Below are positions 61,401 to 64,000 of a stretch of DNA of 64,000 bases, one piece after another. Each line of letters starts with the position of its first letter. Position 1 is the stretch's first letter. The stretch lies in NCBI GenBank assembly GCA_903813345.2, contig CAIIXF020000005.1, positions 32,555,375 through 32,619,374 on the forward strand, written 5' to 3'. Source of the DNA: Owenia fusiformis (taxonomy: Eukaryota > Annelida > Polychaeta > Sabellida > Oweniidae). The position numbers were made by a program, and so were the translations under genes. The notes below the pieces were generated by a model that ran no database searches, was not told the DNA's origin, and saw only the letters and a list, made by a program, of their open reading frames with translations.

Positions 61401-63679
61401 TTTGAATTTCTGAGAACATGTAGATGATTTTGAAAAAAAATTTAGTCAATTTGAAGCAAGATGAAAAAATACCTTTTTGACCTTTTTTGACATTGAGAAG
61501 GTCATTGAAGGTCAAACGTCAAATCTAAAGTCAGATTTGAATTTCTGAGAACATGTAGATGATTTTGAAAAAAAAATTTAGTCAATTTGAAGCAAGTTGA
61601 AAAAAGACCTTTTTGACCTTTTTTGACTTTGAGAAGGTCATTGAAGGTCAAATGTCAAATCTTAAGTCAAATCTAAAGTCAGATTTGAATTTCTGAGAAC
61701 ACGTAGATGATTTTGAAAAAAATTTTTAGTCAATTTGAAGCAAGTTGAAAACAGACCTTTTAGACCTTTATTGACCTTGAGAAGGTCATTGAAGGTCAAA
61801 TGTCAAATCTTAAGTCAGATTTGAATTTCTGAGAACACGTAGATGATTTTGAAAAAAAAATTTAGTCAATTTGAAGCAAGTTGAAAACAGACCTTTTTGA
61901 CCTTGAGAAGGTCATTGAAGGTCAAATGTCAAATCTAGTCAGATTTGAAGGTCAAATGTCAAATCTTAAGTCAGATTTGAATTTCTGAGAACATGTAGAT
62001 GATTTTGAAAAAAAATTTAGTCAATGTGAAGCAAGTTGAAAAAAGACCTTTTTGACCTTGAGAAGGTCATTGAAGGTCAAATGTCAAATCTAAAGTCAGA
62101 TTTGAACTTCTGAGAACATGTAGATGATTTAGAAAAAAATTGAAGTCAGTCTAAACAGTATTTGTTAAGTTATAGGAAGCTGTAAGAAATTGTTACAGAC
62201 GCCGGACGCCAACCTCCAACCACCAACCGCCGGACGCCGTCGCAAAAAAACGGAGACCATAACAATATGTCACCACTTTTGGTGGTGACATAATAACATG
62301 TGAAAATAAAAACGGTACTTTTGTAATCAGTGGTAAAATATGATACTTTTGACAAATGTTCACTTAACCATAACATACGGTTTTTTAGCCATGACATACG
62401 ACGTCGTATGCGATGGTTAATGGATTTTTGCTACTTCAGACTCAAAACGAAGCTAAGTGTCAACATCGCCGGATCGTTTGGAAATTCGAATGAAATAACT
62501 TAATTTCCGACGATTCTGATGATGACTTTAACTATGGAATAAAAAGAACATCCTATGATTTACTCGTGATATGATTTTAATCCACTCGTGGATATTGATA
62601 TCTGCACTCTCTCGCTACGCTCGCTCGTGCAGATATCATATCCATTCGTGGATAAAAATCATATCACTCATAAATCATAGGATATCCTCTATTTATTTGT
62701 GTAATACATAATATACCAATAACGCCATTTCAACTCCTCATTGATTGTTATGGCCCAGTACCATGAAATGCTCAAGTCAATATAGAAAAATATAAAACTG
62801 ACTCTGTTCATTATTTTGTTTTAGGAGACAAATTCTGGATCTATTCTGATGTAGTTGATTCTGTGTATCCCGGGACTGATGGCAGGCTGATTAATGAAGC
62901 ATTCAATACAAACACCTCTGATCCCAATCTGGTCTTACCAAACAATCTGGACACTGCATACTATGATTTCAGAGATCAGAAAATATATTTCTTCAAGGGA
63001 GATAAGGTACTGGTCCTTCAGTGGCCTTACATAAAGATAAAGTGTGATGTTACACAGAATACACTGTTAGTGTAAACGAAGTCGTCCACGTGTGAAATGT
63101 GTGATTGACACACATTTATGACAACTTGTGCTGTCACTAAAAATCATTATAAAATTCTACTGCTAATTAAAATATTTAAACATTGTTTATGTCTTTGAAA
63201 AAAGTATGAAGTTTTTTATAAAATCACCGATGAAGTGTTTAAAACCACAACAAACAACATGATCCCAAACATGGGAAACACCCTATAAGTTTGTTATATT
63301 GTGATAAATATGAAATACAAAAATATGCCTTTCAAATTTTCAGGTTTGGACAGCAGACCCAGTTTGGAACGCAGACCCAAGGATCCCTCAATTCTACACT
63401 GTGGACAGTGTGAGTTTAATATCAGAAAAATTTCCCCCTTATGCGGGTGATTTTCACTATAGTGGTAAGGTGTATAAAGGACCTCATAGGGCACTACCAA
63501 ATAATCTGGATACAGCTTATTACTGCTTTGTCAAAGGCATTTTGTTTTTCTTTCATGGCGAGGACGTTTATATCAACGCAATGTACAACCTCGCTGTACG
63601 ACATCATATAGTAAATGGTATAGTCTATCTTGGAAAGTGGTATGAACTGGACTCCTGGTTTGATATATGTGATGTCTAG
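52325..63679 (+). CDS. MMP21: Matrix metalloproteinase 21, complete gene, seven coding exons
   Basis: Exons 52325-52492, 56052-56862, 59399-59692, 60009-60132, 60385-60500, 62825-63006 and 63344-63679 join in matching phases into 676 residues. Order: signal peptide (about 1-27); pro-domain with cysteine switch RCGNPD (Cys136); Thr-rich linker; four dibasic clusters, the last RHKR ending at residue 243; catalytic domain about 244-425 with HEIGHVLGLAH (His382, Glu383, His386, His392) and Met-turn Met400; hemopexin propeller 427-674 closed by Cys427 and Cys674. The stretch HLSCKRQFDG (329-338), with Cys in place of the usual MMP HGD zinc-site segment, and the lack of a hinge between catalytic and hemopexin domains are MMP21 traits. 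The product should be a secreted, furin-activated zinc protease. Vertebrate MMP21 acts in left-right patterning. Human MMP21 is 569 residues; the excess here lies mainly in the pro-domain. Confidence 0.95.
54464..54535 (+). mobile_element. Dispersed repeat A, 3' part, in MMP21 intron 1
   Basis: GTTCGGCGTCTGTAATAAAT, GGCAGGTGGTGACATTTTGC and ATGTTAACGCATTG match the 3' half of repeat A. The 5' half is missing. The rest of intron 1 (52493-56051) shows no recognised feature. Confidence 0.7.
56052..56862 (+). CDS. MMP21: MMP21 exon 2: pro-domain, cysteine switch, convertase sites, first half of catalytic domain
   Basis: The acceptor TTTTATTATTGCAG and donor ACAG|GTAAGG bound 811 bases (phase 0 in, phase 1 out). 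It encodes ALLEKWGY (peptidoglycan-binding-like helix), KRRRRR at residues 73-78, RCGNPD with Cys136, a Thr/Pro run (TTTEAPTQAPTTG), RRKRR at 178-182, RRKR at 216-219 and RKRRHKR at 237-243. After this comes the catalytic start with TEITWRILKN and DIQIAFGTG. Sequons NNT and NKT lie just inside the catalytic domain. The open frame continues upstream into the intron, but the splice site and homology place the exon start at 56052. Confidence 0.93.
56863..58900. other. MMP21 intron 2, unremarkable part
   Basis: No nested gene seen. A diverged repeat pair, AAAAAGTGTATTTAGTGAAA with GCTAAC, occurs at about 57720 and 58057. Confidence 0.5.
58906..59412. repeat. Tandem duplication carrying an exon-3 splice acceptor
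   Basis: About 58906-59160 and 59191-59412 are two copies of the same segment at high identity (AATATTTTGTGAAA, GCTTTAAAATGCTCTTACTT, AGTATAATAAA, ACCAATCAAAATCATGTAT). Both end in TTGTATTTCAGGCTGGCATT followed by TAAGC. The second copy is the real MMP21 exon 3 start. The first is a decoy with the first 18-20 bases of the exon, TGT (Cys) changed to CGT, and then non-coding sequence. The spacing of the two acceptors is 257 bp. Confidence 0.9.
59399..59692 (+). CDS. MMP21: MMP21 exon 3: catalytic zinc site
   Basis: Acceptor TTGTATTTCAG and donor TATG|GTAAGT bound 294 bases, phase 1 to phase 1, residues 327-425. Contains HLSCKRQFDG, AHSW, HIHFDDDE (calcium and structural-metal loop), LLTVAVHEIGHVLGLAH with the three zinc His and catalytic Glu383, and DSVMY with Met400. 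It ends in the IQQLYG motif that closes MMP catalytic domains. Confidence 0.95.
60009..60132 (+). CDS. MMP21: MMP21 exon 4: first hemopexin blade
   Basis: Acceptor TCTTTATTATAG, donor AATAG|GTAAGC; phase 1 in, phase 2 out; residues 425-466. VCRGKFD carries Cys427, the first half of the propeller-closing disulphide, right after the catalytic domain with no hinge. YFFRNDHFWMYENQENR closely follows the MMP21 blade-1 pattern. Confidence 0.93.
60385..60500 (+). CDS. MMP21: MMP21 exon 5: hemopexin blade 1-2
   Basis: Acceptor GGTGTTTTCAG, donor GGTG|GTAAGT; phase 2 in, phase 1 out; residues 466-505. Begins TRYGDP after the split Arg and includes GLPSQLDAYVHAW, the start of blade 2, then KMFFGG. Confidence 0.93.
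60599..62292 (-). mobile_element. Dispersed repeat A, inverted copy split by a tandem array
   Basis: The reverse complement of the repeat-A 3' end (AAGGCATTAACATGACAAAA, TGTCACCACCT) starts the segment. The reverse complement of its 5' half (TTGTTACAGACGCCGGACGC, GGAGACCATAACAATATGTC, ACCAC...GGTGGTGACATA) closes it at 62185-62292. Between the halves sits the long array of 60650-62135. The simplest reading is one element in intron 5 that contains, or was invaded by, the array. Confidence 0.65.
60650..62135. repeat. Tandem array, 134-148-bp unit, about 11 copies, in MMP21 intron 5
   Basis: Each unit runs AAGTCAGATTTGAATTTCTG, AGAACATGTAGATGATTTTG, an A-run, AGTCAATTTGAAGCAAGTTG, GACCTTTTTGACC, TTTTTTGACCTTGAGAAGG, TCATTGAAGGTCAAATGTC. 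Anchor GAGAAGGTC recurs at about 60795, 60929, 61076 and 61224; longer units have an extra AAGTCAAATCT block. Each unit contains a hairpin (TTGACCTTTTTTGACCTT against AAGGTCATTGAAGGTCAA) and two pairs of AGGTCA half-sites at 4-base spacing. Confidence 0.95.
62550..62683. mobile_element. Palindromic MITE-like element in MMP21 intron 5
   Basis: ATCCTATGATTTA (62550-62562) is inverted at 62671-62683. Inside, TGATATGATTTTAATCCACT with CGTGGAT and TGATATCTGCAC pair with GTGCAGATATCA and ATCCATTCGTGGATAAAAAT. The loop is CTCTCGCTACGCTCGCTC. The arms are about 58 bp and nearly complete, so the copy looks young. Non-coding. Confidence 0.88.
62825..63006 (+). CDS. MMP21: MMP21 exon 6: hemopexin blades 2-3
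   Basis: Acceptor ATTTTGTTTTAG, donor GATAAG|GTACTG; phase 1 in, phase 0 out; residues 505-565. Contains DKFWIYSD (end of blade 2), LPNNLDTAYYDF (the blade-opening DxA motif) and KIYFFKGDK (blade 3). The donor has GTACTG rather than GTAAG but is fixed by the phase and by the continuation VW in exon 7. Confidence 0.93.
63344..63679 (+). CDS. MMP21: MMP21 exon 7: last hemopexin blades and stop
   Basis: Acceptor TTCAAATTTTCAG, then 111 codons and TAG (63677-63679); residues 566-676. Begins VWTADPVWN, carries a second LPNNLDTAYYCF blade-opening motif and GILFFFHGEDVY, and ends SWFDICDV with Cys674, the partner of Cys427. The WFD-[IV]-CDV ending is characteristic of MMP21. Relative to exon 6, the repeated LPNNLDTAYY shows internal blade similarity. 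Confidence 0.93.
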   Translation, partial: VWTADPVWNADPRIPQFYTVDSVSLISEKFPPYAGDFHYSGKVYKGPHRALPNNLDTAYYCFVKGILFFFHGEDVYINAMYNLAVRHHIVNGIVYLGKWYELDSWFDICDV

Positions 63680-64000
63680 TATACATGTGCTTCATGTAAA
63701 CCATACAACCAAAGATAACCCCAGTCCTTTAAAGACTTGACCAACACCTCTTACGATAATGCAATATCAGTATAGCAGAACCCATGAATTGACATTGGGC
63801 AAACGCCCAGGCCTCAATATTTCTAGTCCAGCCAAACTGTGGGCGCACCAGATGGAGGAAGAATTGTTGCTGTTTTTACAGCACATATATACCAGGCTTT
63901 GTCGGTTGGTATTGTTAAACTTGACAAAGGTGCCAATTAGCTAGTATTATTTCATATATGTTAAGATAATGTTGCAGTAGCATTACAGCAAATGGTTGCT
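63680..64000 (+). other. MMP21 3' flank
   Basis: Presumed 3' UTR. No canonical AATAAA is seen before the window ends, so the polyadenylation site is variant or lies beyond. A 61-codon frame at 63759-63944 has no support. Confidence 0.5.

Noticed and set aside
1-64000. CRISPR array, bacterial operon, phage or integron
   Set aside because: Tandem repeats here have no unique spacers of constant length, genes are intron-split, and the sequence is animal genomic DNA.

Overview
This window is AT-rich eukaryotic DNA, almost certainly from an invertebrate animal: genes are split by GT-AG introns, coding density is very low, and minisatellite arrays and small palindromic transposon remnants are abundant. 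There is no sign of bacterial or organellar sequence. The sequence alone does not settle the phylum; a mollusc, another lophotrochozoan or an invertebrate deuterostome would all fit.

The firm gene is a complete, seven-coding-exon matrix metalloproteinase on the + strand (52325-63679). I identify it as MMP21. The evidence is the cysteine switch RCGNPD, basic proprotein-convertase sites, the MMP21-type HLxCxxxFDG segment, HEIGHVLGLAH, a Met-turn, and a four-bladed hemopexin domain closed by a Cys pair. The joined exons give 676 residues with every splice phase consistent. A second gene is caught at its 3' end: two terminal exons (28655-28765, 28945-28965) plus an AATAAA at 29034 read as the C-terminus of uroporphyrinogen-III synthase (UROS). 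Its upstream exons were not recognised. Two weaker terminal exons converge at the left: one on + (5282-5432, with an AATAAA at 5603) and one on - (6931-7038). The second may be BCCIP, because from memory human 10q26 carries BCCIP, UROS and MMP21 in the same relative order and orientation.

The layout is as follows. 1-1000 holds two minisatellites. 2.46-2.94 kb is a 20-bp array and 4.34-5.12 kb is a 53-bp array that flips orientation. 5.28-7.04 kb holds the convergent gene ends. 7-28.6 kb is gene-poor and contains a piggyBac-like remnant (22337-23026), foldback elements and two diffuse arrays, and probably unrecognised UROS exons. 28.65-29.05 kb is the UROS 3' end, followed at once by a palindrome with roughly 260-bp arms (29140-29705). 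29.7-52.3 kb is intergenic and holds three large minisatellites, including a 38-copy 31-bp array at 49208-50395. 52.3-63.7 kb is MMP21; its fifth intron contains an array of about 11 copies of a 134-148-bp unit, nested inside a dispersed repeat, and its second intron contains a duplicated splice acceptor.

UROS (haem synthesis) and MMP21 (a secreted protease tied to left-right patterning in vertebrates) have no known joint function. Their adjacency looks like conserved linkage rather than a pathway. Most long open frames in the window, including one of 422 codons, are by-products of stop-free tandem repeats.
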